Shown here piece by piece: positions 42,413 through 51,045 of a stretch of DNA of 64,000 nt (position 1 is the first letter of the stretch; each line of letters opens with the position of its first letter). The DNA comes from M3007 sp037445225. Lineage in GTDB: Bacteria > Bacteroidota > Bacteroidia > Chitinophagales > Saprospiraceae. The notes under the pieces were generated by a model. That model was not told the DNA's origin. It worked only from the letters and a program-made list of their open reading frames with translations, and did not search any database. The stretch lies in assembly GCA_037445225.1 (NCBI GenBank), contig JBBIKW010000002.1:1-64000 (forward strand). The letters are read 5' to 3'. A program made the position numbers and the translations under genes.

Positions 42413-44491
42413 TTAAGGCACTTTGACGATATTGCCCACTTTGCGCACTTTTATTTCTAAGCGGTTATTCATTTCGTGTTCTTCGTCGGTGCAAGTGACG
42501 CCGCGACCACAGTGGTTGCGCGGTTGTGTATCTCCTTTGCCAAAGGCTTGGATGCGTTCAGGGGCGATGCCTTTGTATTCCAAATACGTTTTGGCATTTT
42601 TTGCCCGCTCTTCCGATAAGCTGAGGTTGGCTTTTGTATCGCCGCGGCTATCGGTGTGCACAAAGAGGTCGATTTCCATTTGCGGATAACGCTGCATTAT
42701 CTCTACGATAGCGTCCAGGTGCTGGGCAAAACTTCGATTAATCGAGGCCCGGCCCGTTTCAAATTTGATCTTATCCATGGTGATAATGTATCCATCCTGC
42801 AGGGGGCGGGCTAATATGGCTTCTGCTTTGGCCGGGTCTGTGTTGGGAGCGCCGGCAATTTCTATCGGCTCTAAGCGAATAGCGTTCTGGACGGATTTTC
42901 CGCGGATAGCTGATGTAGTGATATACTGCGGCTTGAAGCCCTCTCGAGTAACTCGCACCAAATATTCGCCTTCGTAAGGCAAGCAAATATTGTATTCGCC
43001 GTTGAGGTCGGAGTGGGCGGTGATTTGGCGGTTGCTCTCTTTGTGGGTAAATTGAAGAAGGGCATTGGCTATGCGCGTATTGAATTTATCGGTGGAGACA
43101 ATACCCGACACGCGATGGCAGATGGCTTCTTCGTAGAGGGCTAGGACGACCTCGCCGCTCTTGTCGGGCTCCATAGTGTAGAGCCGCTCGGCGGTCTGAT
43201 ACCCTTCAAAACTGGCTATGATAAGGTAACTGCGGTACCAGGTAAGCTCGGCAAAAGCTTTGCCTTCAACATTGGCGATGAGATCAGGTGGGCCTAAGGC
43301 TTCAGCATCTTTGCGCACAATGCGCAAACTCAAGGCATTGGGCGCGTCGGAGGCAGGGGCAAGTTCGGTGTAATAAAAGTCGTTTCGCCGCGACACGAAA
43401 CCGTCGTCGCTCGATTGCAAAACGCGCACTTCTGCTTTAGGTATAGGCTGCCCCGTACGACCATCGATGACGGAAATGGCTACGCGATTTGCCTGAGGTT
43501 TCTCAACGTTTTCGAGGCCATTTTCTGTCCAAAAAGAGTAGATATCGGCTTCTCCGAAGCCTCCGGCTCGTTTGCTGGCAAAAAAACCGCGAGTGCCGTC
43601 TTCGTTGAGCAGCATAGCGAAATCATCCTCCGGCGAGTTAAACGGCTCGTTGAGGTTGAGTACGCCCTCCTCTGGATTGGCGAGATTAACCGAAAAAATG
43701 TCCAAGCCGCCCAATCCTTTGTGTCCGTCGGATGCAAACAGCAAGGTTTTGCCTCCATAGGTGATAAACGGGAATAGCTCGTTTTTAGGGGTATTGATGT
43801 CGGGGCCTAAATTCTCTGGGGCGGACCAAGAGCCATCGGATTGGCGCCGACACACGTATAAATCGAAGCCCCCGTGACCGCCAGGCATATCGGCGGCGAA
43901 GAAGAGCTGTTGGCCGTCGATGCTTAGGCTCGGGTGCATGCACGAGAAGTTGTCGTCGTTGAAGGGCAGCTCTCGAATGTCTTCCCAATCGTATTTGCCG
44001 CGCCGCGCTTGGTAGATTTTCATGCGTACGCGCCCATCGGTGCCCGCTTTTTGTACGCCGCCGCGGTTGTTGTTGCGGGTAAAGAGGATCGCTTTACCCC
44101 TTCGCGCAAAGGTTACCGGTCCTTCGTTTAGGTTAGAGTTCAGCTCGTCGGAAAAAGGCGATCGAGGCGGCATCACTTCTTCGTTGGCGTCCAACACGGC
44201 CGCATATAGGTCGAAGCTTGGCCGGTTTTTATAGTTGGGGGTCTCTCGCCCGGTACGCGCGCTGTTCGACACGAAGACGAGCTGTTGTTCTAAGTAGGCT
44301 GTCGGGTAGTCGTTGCCTGGGCCACAAATAGCAGCAGCTTGGCGCACGATGGGTTCGCGACCGCTCACACTTTTTTCCCGAAAGCGCTCTTTCGACTTGC
44401 TCTTAGCCGACTGCTGCGCGTATGCCGCCAGCGTCGAACCCAAGCAGAACAACAGTAAAAGGTATCCGATTAAAGGTAAAGACTTCCTCAT
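42413..44491 (-). CDS. OmpA-family protein with PD40-type beta-propeller repeats
   Basis: 692 residues. A signal peptide ends near LAAYAQQSAK. WD40-like PD40 repeats form a propeller at about 80-300: FARRGKAILFTRNNNRGG, SCMHPSLSIDGQQLFFAAD and NELFPFITYGGKTLLFASDG. A carboxypeptidase-D regulatory-like domain lies at about 460-540. The C-terminal OmpA domain (about 560-680) has the peptidoglycan motif FVHTDSRGDTKANLSLSEERAK and NRLEIKVRK. It is the type found next to PorP/SprF in type IX secretion loci and probably anchors the secretion machinery to the cell wall. It lies 110 bases below the PorP/SprF-like gene and is on the same strand. Confidence 0.9.
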   Translation of the reverse strand: MRKSLPLIGYLLLLFCLGSTLAAYAQQSAKSKSKERFREKSVSGREPIVRQAAAICGPGNDYPTAYLEQQLVFVSNSARTGRETPNYKNRPSFDLYAAVLDANEEVMPPRSPFSDELNSNLNEGPVTFARRGKAILFTRNNNRGGVQKAGTDGRVRMKIYQARRGKYDWEDIRELPFNDDNFSCMHPSLSIDGQQLFFAADMPGGHGGFDLYVCRRQSDGSWSAPENLGPDINTPKNELFPFITYGGKTLLFASDGHKGLGGLDIFSVNLANPEEGVLNLNEPFNSPEDDFAMLLNEDGTRGFFASKRAGGFGEADIYSFWTENGLENVEKPQANRVAISVIDGRTGQPIPKAEVRVLQSSDDGFVSRRNDFYYTELAPASDAPNALSLRIVRKDAEALGPPDLIANVEGKAFAELTWYRSYLIIASFEGYQTAERLYTMEPDKSGEVVLALYEEAICHRVSGIVSTDKFNTRIANALLQFTHKESNRQITAHSDLNGEYNICLPYEGEYLVRVTREGFKPQYITTSAIRGKSVQNAIRLEPIEIAGAPNTDPAKAEAILARPLQDGYIITMDKIKFETGRASINRSFAQHLDAIVEIMQRYPQMEIDLFVHTDSRGDTKANLSLSEERAKNAKTYLEYKGIAPERIQAFGKGDTQPRNHCGRGVTCTDEEHEMNNRLEIKVRKVGNIVKVP

Positions 44492-44601
44492 GACGCGAAA
44501 AATCCCCTATATGGTAGTTCTTTTCCTTCCTTAATAATTGCAAAACGCTGAGGAGATAGATGATATTGGCCTACAGAGGGACTCGATAAAACGAGAAATA
44601 C

Positions 44602-45588
44602 CTAAAAGCCAAGCCCGCTGTCGATAATGGTACCTTCTGGCGGGTTCATCCACCACCGAAGGGTCGCTTCTATGGAGCCGTTGCTGAGCCGAGCTAAGCG
44701 CGTGAGACCGATATCGTAGGAGAGGCAAAAAAACAAGTGCTTCGTAGCCTGTATTCCGGCCAACACGTCGACACTTTCGCCGTATCCTCTGTCGCCACCG
44801 GCGCGGTAGGTGAGTCCACCGTAGAATTTTTGCCTTAGTCCTGCCATGACATTGAGCTCCGCCCCGAAGGGTGCATTGAGAACGTAACGCAACAGCACTT
44901 GAGGCACAATTTCTAAGTGGTCACTGGGGCGAAAAGTTATCCCGCCCATAGCATTGAAGTGGCGTTCTTCGCGCGCGAGCTGCTCTCCAAATTCGGAGAA
45001 GTCGATATTGTTTTGTAAAAGACGGGGTACTGCCGCGCCCACGTACCAGCCGCGTTCGTCGTTGGAATAGTAGAAGCCGAAGCCGAAGTTTACCAACCAC
45101 TTAGAGCGAACACCGGCGGGTATAGATATGTCGATAGTAGGTGGAGTTGGGCTGTAGAGGCGTTCATCGTTCCAGTTTTGCCAGAAGTTGCGCACGCTGG
45201 GCTGCAGACCAATTCCGAGATGACCGCGCCGCATAGGGATGCGATAGCAGTACACCATGTCTACGGTGATGAAGCGGGTAATGCCCACACTGGCGCGGGA
45301 GAGCGTCCCGCCGATGCCCAGCCGCTCGTTCAGGAGAGGCTGGTTGTAGGAGAGCACCTGGCTGTTGGGGGCTCCGTCGATGCCCAACCACTGCCCGCGA
45401 AAAATAGCTGTTAAAGTGGGCGAGACGAAGCTGCCCGCATAGCCGGGGTTATAGCTCAGTTTGTTAAACATGAACTGGGTGTACTGAGGCTCCTGCTGTG
45501 CGCACAAGCTGGGCAGCAGGCTCCACCACCACAGGCCAAGCAAGAGTGCTCGCCACCGCCAATTGTCGGTTTGGGTAATGAATGCCAT
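44602..45588 (-). CDS. PorP/SprF family type IX secretion membrane protein
   Basis: 328 residues from the ATG at 45588 (MAFITQTDNWRW). The frame has a TTG two codons further up. The signal peptide ends near LPSLCAQQEPQYTQF. The family opening QYTQFMFNKLSYNPGYAGS is followed by a 16-strand-like barrel with LSRASVGITRFITVDMVYCY, GHLGIGLQPSVRNFW and GGLTYRAGGDRGYGESVD. In gliding and type IX secretion systems this protein associates with outer-membrane components that handle specific cargo. It pairs with the OmpA/PD40 gene downstream. A TATCTTTG promoter lies 35 bases upstream. Confidence 0.95.
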   Translation of the reverse strand: MAFITQTDNWRWRALLLGLWWWSLLPSLCAQQEPQYTQFMFNKLSYNPGYAGSFVSPTLTAIFRGQWLGIDGAPNSQVLSYNQPLLNERLGIGGTLSRASVGITRFITVDMVYCYRIPMRRGHLGIGLQPSVRNFWQNWNDERLYSPTPPTIDISIPAGVRSKWLVNFGFGFYYSNDERGWYVGAAVPRLLQNNIDFSEFGEQLAREERHFNAMGGITFRPSDHLEIVPQVLLRYVLNAPFGAELNVMAGLRQKFYGGLTYRAGGDRGYGESVDVLAGIQATKHLFFCLSYDIGLTRLARLSNGSIEATLRWWMNPPEGTIIDSGLGF

Positions 45589-45623
45589 AGGCAAGGGGAT
45601 AAGTGAAAAAAGAGTAACGGCAC

Positions 45624-45631
45624 AAAGATAG
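45624..45631 (-). promoter_or_regulatory. Promoter element TATCTTTG of the PorP/SprF-like gene (minus strand)
   Basis: Exact TAnnTTTG match on the minus strand, 35 bases before the ATG at 45588. It lies 42 bases from a second box on the plus strand (45673-45680), forming a divergent promoter pair. Confidence 0.65.
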
Positions 45632-45672
45632 CCGATTCCCTCTGTTTTGAAGTATAGCGCAGCAGCCTGCTC

Positions 45673-45680
45673 TATTTTTG
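45673..45680 (+). promoter_or_regulatory. Promoter element TATTTTTG of the AAA-like gene
   Basis: TAnnTTTG match on the plus strand ending 21 bases before the GTG at 45702. It overlaps the TTG that would otherwise be the first start codon of the open frame, so it argues for the GTG. Confidence 0.55.
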
Positions 45681-45701
45681 CCTGAAGAACGCAGACTCGC
45701 C

Positions 45702-47318
45702 GTGAGCCTATACCTCCCCTTCTCGAGAAAAAAACTTCTCTACCTCTTACCTATACTGGCCGTAGTGTATTGGATAGGCACATACGACCAGTACGACACC
45801 CTCTGGATAGAGGCCGGCAAGATAGCCGAGCAGCGTTGTTTGCTGTTGCAAGATGTGCCCGACTCGCTCCAACAGCTGTTCTGCACCTGGCACAAAAAAA
45901 AGTATCGAGCCCAGGATTCCACTGCCTTGCGTATCCTCAGCTATCCTGCCTTATCCAATATCGACTGGAGCACCTTTCGAAATCTGTGCGCGTACGCTAT
46001 GCGCCATCGAAATGTCGTGGTCATGGGGGTAACGGGCGTAGGGTCGACGAAGCAAGCCAGGCATTTAGCGCGCCTCTTGGCAGGGCGCCCAGAGAACATC
46101 TTGGACATCGAGTGTGCCCCGCAGTACGACCTCGACTTTCACAAAAAATACATCGGGCAGGAGCAAGACGGACATTTTCAACCCGGCCAACTCCTTCGCT
46201 TTTGGGAACACTGCTCGCGCCATCCCAAACAGCATTTCGCGGTGGTCATCGACAACTTCGATAAGATCAACCCTGAAACCTTCTTTGGGCCAGCGCTATG
46301 GGAAGCACTGAGCAGCTCGACCTCGCGCCAAACCGTTGTCTACGGCTACCCCGTAGTGGTGCCCGAGAATTGCGCCTTAATATCCGTGACGCATTTTGGC
46401 CCCGGAGGTGTGGTAGAATTTAGCGGAGAGCATTTCAAACGGCTTGGCCGTCCTTTCCTCCTCAAGCCTAATCCGCGCGAGCTGCGGGAAACCTTGTATC
46501 GCAAGTGGAACAACAGCTCGGATACAGCTCGCACCAATTTTGTCCGAAGCCCATCGCGTATGCAAGCCCATATCTATTATTTCCTCAAAGCCAATCAGAT
46601 CATCGCTCAGCGCTACGGCGAAGCCTACCAACTGGGACAAGGCACTGCAGTGCGCGAGTTTTTCCTGGAGAGCGAACGCGAAGAACTACAGCGCTCCTTC
46701 TTAGATCATATCGCTGCTCTTAGCCTTGCCAACCCGTTGACGGCCGAGGACCTCAAAACGATAGAAGTCACCATCCGGCAAGGGGGGCGAGCGCCTAATT
46801 CGAGCTTCTTCGACCGATTGTACCAGTTGCTGCAAGCCACCGGCTACTTTGTGGAAATCACCATGGTGGTTTCTACTGCCTTGCTCACCTTTTTAATAGG
46901 TTGGTGGGTCTTTCGCCGGCGTGAGCGACTCATCCGCTTCTATGGCGAACAGGCCAAAGAAATCTTTGAACATTTTGACCGCCAGATCATTAGTGCCGAT
47001 ATCGCTACCCAGCGCTTAGAGGCAATCAAAGCGCAGGTGGATGCCATAGTTCGCCGGAGAAGGCTCAACTACACGGAAGGGCTCTATCTGCTGTCCTTTA
47101 TCGAGGACAAGGCTAAACGAATAGAGTTTTCTCGAAATGTCAGTCAAAACTTCGTCGAGTTGTTTAACGCCTTTATGGAAGATAATGTCCTTTCCCGAAG
47201 TGAGTACCTCCGACTGCGGCAATTCTTACAATTTATTCGGCACCGAATTCCCGCGGAAGCCTACGAGCAATTTTTCCAAAAAGTAGAGGAAGCCTATCGG
47301 CGACAAAACAGCGAATAG
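45702..47318 (+). CDS. Bitopic membrane protein with degenerate, probably periplasmic, AAA-like domain
   Basis: 538 residues from a GTG at 45702 (MSLYLPFSRKK). An upstream TTG lies inside the promoter box. Residues 11-26 are a first membrane helix after a basic cluster (SRKK), which puts the N-terminus inside. A P-loop-like domain follows at about 100-300: GVTGVGSTK (109-117) has Ser in place of the Walker A lysine, FAVVIDNFDK (179-188) has Asn where AAA proteins need Glu, and ALISVTHFG resembles a sensor-1 strand. A second membrane helix at about 383-403 is followed by RRRER. The positive-inside rule places the AAA-like domain in the periplasm, where ATP is absent. The C-terminal 135 residues are helical and cytoplasmic. 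No family is recognised. It is divergent from the PorP/SprF-like gene. Confidence 0.75.
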   Translation: MSLYLPFSRKKLLYLLPILAVVYWIGTYDQYDTLWIEAGKIAEQRCLLLQDVPDSLQQLFCTWHKKKYRAQDSTALRILSYPALSNIDWSTFRNLCAYAMRHRNVVVMGVTGVGSTKQARHLARLLAGRPENILDIECAPQYDLDFHKKYIGQEQDGHFQPGQLLRFWEHCSRHPKQHFAVVIDNFDKINPETFFGPALWEALSSSTSRQTVVYGYPVVVPENCALISVTHFGPGGVVEFSGEHFKRLGRPFLLKPNPRELRETLYRKWNNSSDTARTNFVRSPSRMQAHIYYFLKANQIIAQRYGEAYQLGQGTAVREFFLESEREELQRSFLDHIAALSLANPLTAEDLKTIEVTIRQGGRAPNSSFFDRLYQLLQATGYFVEITMVVSTALLTFLIGWWVFRRRERLIRFYGEQAKEIFEHFDRQIISADIATQRLEAIKAQVDAIVRRRRLNYTEGLYLLSFIEDKAKRIEFSRNVSQNFVELFNAFMEDNVLSRSEYLRLRQFLQFIRHRIPAEAYEQFFQKVEEAYRRQNSE

Positions 47319-47409
47319 AAGAAAACGAGGAGCCACCTCCGAGGGGCGGAAGCGACTCCCATGCGGCGCCAAAAAAGCTGTCTTAGGCTTCCGGCGTCGG
47401 ATTTTCTTC
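47318..47409. repeat. Large imperfect hairpin between convergent genes
   Basis: GAAGAAAA (47318-47325) pairs with TTTTCTTC (47402-47409). An inner CCGA and CGGAAGC pair with GCTTCCG and TCGG. Because the outer arm is A-rich on one side and T-rich on the other, either strand would end in a T tract after the stem. It may act as a bidirectional terminator for the genes ending at 47318 and the one starting at 49195. Confidence 0.5.
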
Positions 47410-47464
47410 ATGTAGGCAAGTGTAAAAGATATCAGATCACCGTAGTATCTACTATGCCTGCAGA

Positions 47465-47472
47465 TACATTTG
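47465..47472 (+). promoter_or_regulatory. Promoter element TACATTTG with no coding gene downstream
   Basis: TAnnTTTG match on the plus strand. No plus-strand gene follows until 49558. The structured segment at 47505-47620 begins about 30 bases downstream, which suggests an RNA gene. Confidence 0.4.
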
Positions 47473-47478
47473 GCAGCC

Positions 47479-47624
47479 AGAAACTGGCCCTATAGTGAAA
47501 AATGGACAACTTCATGAGACGGGTTAGTTGTAAAATAAAGAGCATGTCACAAAGCTAAGGGCAAGTAGCTCAAAAAGTCACTTACAAAATCCGCCGTTTT
47601 GCTACCCGTCTCAGAAGGTCTTTT
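47479..47624 (+). ncRNA. Candidate structured small RNA
   Basis: In the gene-free stretch 47410-47707 I see a long-range stem. TGAGACGGGT (47515-47524) pairs perfectly with ACCCGTCTCA (47604-47613). It extends outward through CTTC with GAAG and GAC with GTC, and is followed by TTTT. Inside are TTGTAA (47528-47533) with TTACAA (47582-47587) and an apical AGCTA/TAGCT stem. The rod with internal loops resembles 6S-like or regulatory RNAs, but at about 140 bases it is shorter than 6S. The promoter box at 47465-47472 is correctly placed on the same strand. Nothing identifies the class. Confidence 0.4.
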
Positions 47625-47707
47625 AGAAGGCAAATTAAGTTTAATTAATTGATTACTAATTTTTTAGAAATAAAAATAAAGAGTTTTTTGTTACCTTACC
47701 TCTAGGG

Positions 47708-49195
47708 TTACTCCAAGATCTCCAACACCATTTCCCACAGGTCTTCGTAGGGAATAATCTCAATTTCATGGGTTTGATTAGCCAGTTGCAGTGGTACAGA
47801 GCGCAGGCTGTCGAGTAAGCGAGCGCTTTTTTCCAGCGTGGCCTTCCGCCCGAATTGGCACAGCGGTATCAAAAGGAGCATCCGTATGAAGTAGTAGCTG
47901 CGCTTAGTGTTTTCGTTTCGCAGATATCGATAGCAGTACTGCTCAGTGCCCTCCATTTCGTCTAAGATTTTACTGAACTGCTTCCCCTCGATAAGCATCA
48001 ACCACTTGATAATGACAATGGCGATGTTTACTCCGCTGCGATCTTTGTTGAAGATGGTGAACTCATTGATGAATTTAGCCAGCCTGAATTTCACCTTAGG
48101 TGCTTGGGATACTTTGCCTACCTGATGTAGGAAGTGAATGTATGCCTCATAAATGCGCCAGATTTCTACGACGTTTTCAGGCATAAACTCAAATCGGGGG
48201 TGCTCCACTGTGCTGTAAAGCAGTTGAGCAGCCTCTTCGTAGTGCTGCGTGTGCAACAGAAGGTGAAGATAGAGTTCGCGGTACTTGAACCAGTTGAAGG
48301 TGCCCTCTTGCATGAGCCGGATGCAGTGTCGAGCCACTTCTTTTCCTTCTTCAAACTGGCGTAGGTGTATGTTGCAGATGAGTTTCTGATAGTAAAAGAT
48401 TTGCAAAGGCACGCGTGCTTCGTAGGGGCGTTTCTTGAAAAAGCTTAAAGCCTTTTCGCAGTAGGCCAGCGCTTCTCGATATTTGTTTTGGGCGGTGTAG
48501 TAAGTCAGGCCGATGAGGTATCCGTACATGTGCAATTTGTAGGTGGCAAATTGCTCCAAGTAGGGTCGTATTCGCTCTGCGTATTCGGCAGCTAAAGTCA
48601 CTACCTCTCTGAAAGCGGATCGGTTGTTGACCATGCGAACCACAAGTGAGGTGTAAAGTTCTTCGGCCAGCACCTCTGCGTCATATACTTTTCGAAAGTG
48701 CTCGAATCGCTGGGTAGCTTCCTCAAATTTCTTAGGATTGCTTTCGCGCAAACCGTATTGGATGCGGAGATACGAGGCAATGTCCATGCATAGGAGCGTA
48801 AAATCGAAGCGCTCGGCTGTGCGCAGCAGCTTATTAGCTAGGGTCAGGGCAATAGTGTTGGCATTCTGGCCGGTAAGAAACCGAACGATCACCCATTGCT
48901 TGTGGCAGTCGTAGTAGGCGCGCTGGTAGTCGGTGTATTCCGCCTGTTGGGTGTCGATGTGAAAAATGCATTCTAACAGCCGCTCTCTCAGCGTGGATTT
49001 CAGCTTTCGATAGCTCGAAGAGGCCCCTTGCTCCTTGTACAAGTCCCTTGCCGCTTCCTCGTCCGAAAGGTAGCGGCCTTTGGCGATGCCCTCATAAAGG
49101 GCCAACAGCTTAGAGTCTTTTGCGCCCTCTAAGTGCTTAAGCGGGTGTACCTGGTGCTGCGCTAAAAGTAAGATTAATTCCCTGAGATCTTGCAT
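47708..49195 (-). CDS. Helical-repeat (TPR-like) cytoplasmic protein, unknown function
   Basis: 495 residues starting MQDLRELILLLAQHQ. No signal peptide or membrane segment. The whole protein is predicted helical in pairs of about 35-40 residues (YTDYQRAYYDCHKQWVIVRF, then RFDFTLLCMDIASYLRI, YREALAYCEKALSFFKKRPY), the pattern of degenerate TPR or SEL-type arrays. It is the kind of Bacteroidota protein annotated only as hypothetical. A TACCTTTG box lies at 49393-49400 on the minus strand, about 200 bases upstream, and a 16-base palindrome at 49253-49268 sits between box and start. I cannot assign a function. Confidence 0.75.
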   Translation of the reverse strand: MQDLRELILLLAQHQVHPLKHLEGAKDSKLLALYEGIAKGRYLSDEEAARDLYKEQGASSSYRKLKSTLRERLLECIFHIDTQQAEYTDYQRAYYDCHKQWVIVRFLTGQNANTIALTLANKLLRTAERFDFTLLCMDIASYLRIQYGLRESNPKKFEEATQRFEHFRKVYDAEVLAEELYTSLVVRMVNNRSAFREVVTLAAEYAERIRPYLEQFATYKLHMYGYLIGLTYYTAQNKYREALAYCEKALSFFKKRPYEARVPLQIFYYQKLICNIHLRQFEEGKEVARHCIRLMQEGTFNWFKYRELYLHLLLHTQHYEEAAQLLYSTVEHPRFEFMPENVVEIWRIYEAYIHFLHQVGKVSQAPKVKFRLAKFINEFTIFNKDRSGVNIAIVIIKWLMLIEGKQFSKILDEMEGTEQYCYRYLRNENTKRSYYFIRMLLLIPLCQFGRKATLEKSARLLDSLRSVPLQLANQTHEIEIIPYEDLWEMVLEILE

Positions 49196-49252
49196 ATGGA
49201 GAAACGTTAAGCGAAAAAGTCGCTCCTATATCGCAATTAAATAAACTCACTC

Positions 49253-49268
49253 CTGCGTCTTGACGCAG
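49253..49268. repeat. 16-base palindrome upstream of the helical-repeat gene
   Basis: CTGCGTC and GACGCAG are perfect 7-base arms separated by TT. It lies 58 bases above the ATG at 49195, downstream of the promoter box, in the position of a repressor site in the leader. The rest of the gene-free stretch 49196-49557 holds only the two promoter boxes listed. Confidence 0.45.
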
Positions 49269-49392
49269 TCGGCATAAGAAGAGATCTTGCAGGAACACGC
49301 CGGAAAACAGGAAGATTAACCGTTTAACAAGGTGTTTCTCCAATAAAATTGCCTTGAGGTAAGCCGGTCGTGTCTCTGATTAAATAGTCGAA

Positions 49393-49400
49393 CAAAGGTA
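49393..49400 (-). promoter_or_regulatory. Promoter element TACCTTTG (minus strand)
   Basis: Exact TAnnTTTG match on the minus strand. It would give the gene at 47708-49195 a leader of about 190 bases that contains the palindrome at 49253-49268. Confidence 0.5.
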
Positions 49401-49531
49401 AAACGGAATATTTGTAAAGACAACGGCTCATACAGTGAGAACAGATAATGCGACCAGCTCTGTGCACGGGTAGTAAAAGCTTCAAGCGTTAAAGTGATGG
49501 GCAGCTGTAGATAGGCCGCTGCACCTTTCGG

Positions 49532-49539
49532 TATATTTG
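49532..49539 (+). promoter_or_regulatory. Promoter element TATATTTG
   Basis: TAnnTTTG match ending 18 bases before the ATG at 49558. It supports this start over the alternative ATG at 49551 in another frame. Confidence 0.55.
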
Positions 49540-49557
49540 TTGCGGAGGGAATGAGCG

Positions 49558-51045
49558 ATGCAAAAAAGACTTTTTCTTCACTGGGTTACGGCTTTGTTAA
49601 TAGTGAGCCAGCCCATCCACTCACAAACGAACTTGGCCAGTTTATATGCTTGGACGTTCCCCGCTCCCGATACAATACGAGGCGCACAGGACTTGGTCAC
49701 CTTGTTGCGGCGAGAAATAGACCAAGTGTTGGATGCCGGACATTTGGCGCCTATTCGCTTAGCTTTTGGCGACTTGCTCTACGACCATTATTTTTTGTAT
49801 CAAGAGCCCGGACGCATTCTGACCACGCTGGGCTGGGCCTGGCCTTATTTGACAGCCGATCAGCAGGCTCGTGTGCTCACTTATGCCGAAGCTGAACTGG
49901 AGAACCCGGCTTTTGCGCCATGGGCCGCCGATTTTACCATGCCGCGCGATGTCGGTGCTCGGCGCGAATGGTATCCTTCTTCCAACTACTGGGGAGTGGA
50001 CGCTACTTTCGGCGATTTTCGTCCGCGCTTGCACACCCTATACGGCTTCTGGTTGTTTTGCTATCGCAGCGGCCGCACCGATTGGATGCAAAAATACTAC
50101 TCTGCTGTGCGCGCCTTCTATCAGAGCCAACACCAACGGGCCAAGCTGTACGGCGACATGTGTGGCCATATTGCTATGGCTCGTTTGGCAGAGGTCAATG
50201 GAGATATGGCCCAGCGCGATTTCGCCCTGCAGCGCTTGCAGGCGGAATTGTTGGACGGCTTAAGTGTGCAGAACAAGCACAATTTTGCGCGCGACGGCCT
50301 TTACGGCTGGGATGGTCCCTACGATCGCTTACCTACCAACGACATGTATAGCTCGCGCAAGGATGGGTGGATATATCGAGGGTTTATTTTCCTGAATATG
50401 GGGCCAGAAATCGCTCGCTTCTTGCGCGACTCTTGCTACAACCAAGTGTACGCGATGCACGAAGAGGGCAAGCGTATCTTGCCGCTGTGGTGGTTAATGC
50501 AAGCGACGTACTATCCGCGTTGGACGGGCGATGAGAGCGTGGGGGTACCCTCAGAGGCCTTCGGGATGTATCATCCGGTGGAGACGTGGGTGTTGCAAAC
50601 GCCTGCATCCCAGCTGCGCCGCTACATGCGCAGCAGCCCCACCGGGCGCGGCGACTGCTATTGGATAGAAGCTCTTGTGCAGACCATCGAGGCGCATAGC
50701 GCTAACACCCGCTGGATAGATGTGCGCACCACTCCTTTCCCTAAAGTCTTCGTCGAAGGGAGTGTGCGTGTGGACGACGCCCAAACGCAACCGGCTGTGC
50801 GCTTTAGCATCTGGCCCAATCCTACGGGACACGCTGCACAACTGGTGCTGCGGGAGCCTTCAACTACAGCGCTCTACTGGCAGGTACGCGATGCGCAAGG
50901 GCGCCTGCTCGCCTTCGGCACGCTTGCACCAGGGCAAACGAGCGCTGCTTTGCCCATACACGACTGGCCTAAGGGCAGCTACTTCGTCGCCTTGCTCGAT
51001 GATCAGTATCGAACCATCCAGTATCAAACCCTCCTCGTCCCATGA
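49558..51045 (+). CDS. Secreted helical-toroid-like protein with type IX sorting domain
   Basis: 495 residues. A signal peptide ends near VSQPIHSQTN. The middle (about 25-400) is Trp/Tyr-rich and helical (GRILTTLGWAWPYLTADQQA, then WGVDATFGDFRPRLHTLYGF), like the alpha/alpha toroid of polysaccharide lyases and heparinase-type enzymes, but I see no defined catalytic motif. The last 75 residues are a type IX sorting domain: RFSIWPNPTGHAAQLVL, WQVRDAQGRLLAFG and GSYFVALLDDQYRT. It would be exported across the outer membrane by the type IX system. The TGA stop overlaps the next ATG by 4 bases, coupling it to the PQQ-type propeller gene. Confidence 0.85.
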   Translation: MQKRLFLHWVTALLIVSQPIHSQTNLASLYAWTFPAPDTIRGAQDLVTLLRREIDQVLDAGHLAPIRLAFGDLLYDHYFLYQEPGRILTTLGWAWPYLTADQQARVLTYAEAELENPAFAPWAADFTMPRDVGARREWYPSSNYWGVDATFGDFRPRLHTLYGFWLFCYRSGRTDWMQKYYSAVRAFYQSQHQRAKLYGDMCGHIAMARLAEVNGDMAQRDFALQRLQAELLDGLSVQNKHNFARDGLYGWDGPYDRLPTNDMYSSRKDGWIYRGFIFLNMGPEIARFLRDSCYNQVYAMHEEGKRILPLWWLMQATYYPRWTGDESVGVPSEAFGMYHPVETWVLQTPASQLRRYMRSSPTGRGDCYWIEALVQTIEAHSANTRWIDVRTTPFPKVFVEGSVRVDDAQTQPAVRFSIWPNPTGHAAQLVLREPSTTALYWQVRDAQGRLLAFGTLAPGQTSAALPIHDWPKGSYFVALLDDQYRTIQYQTLLVP

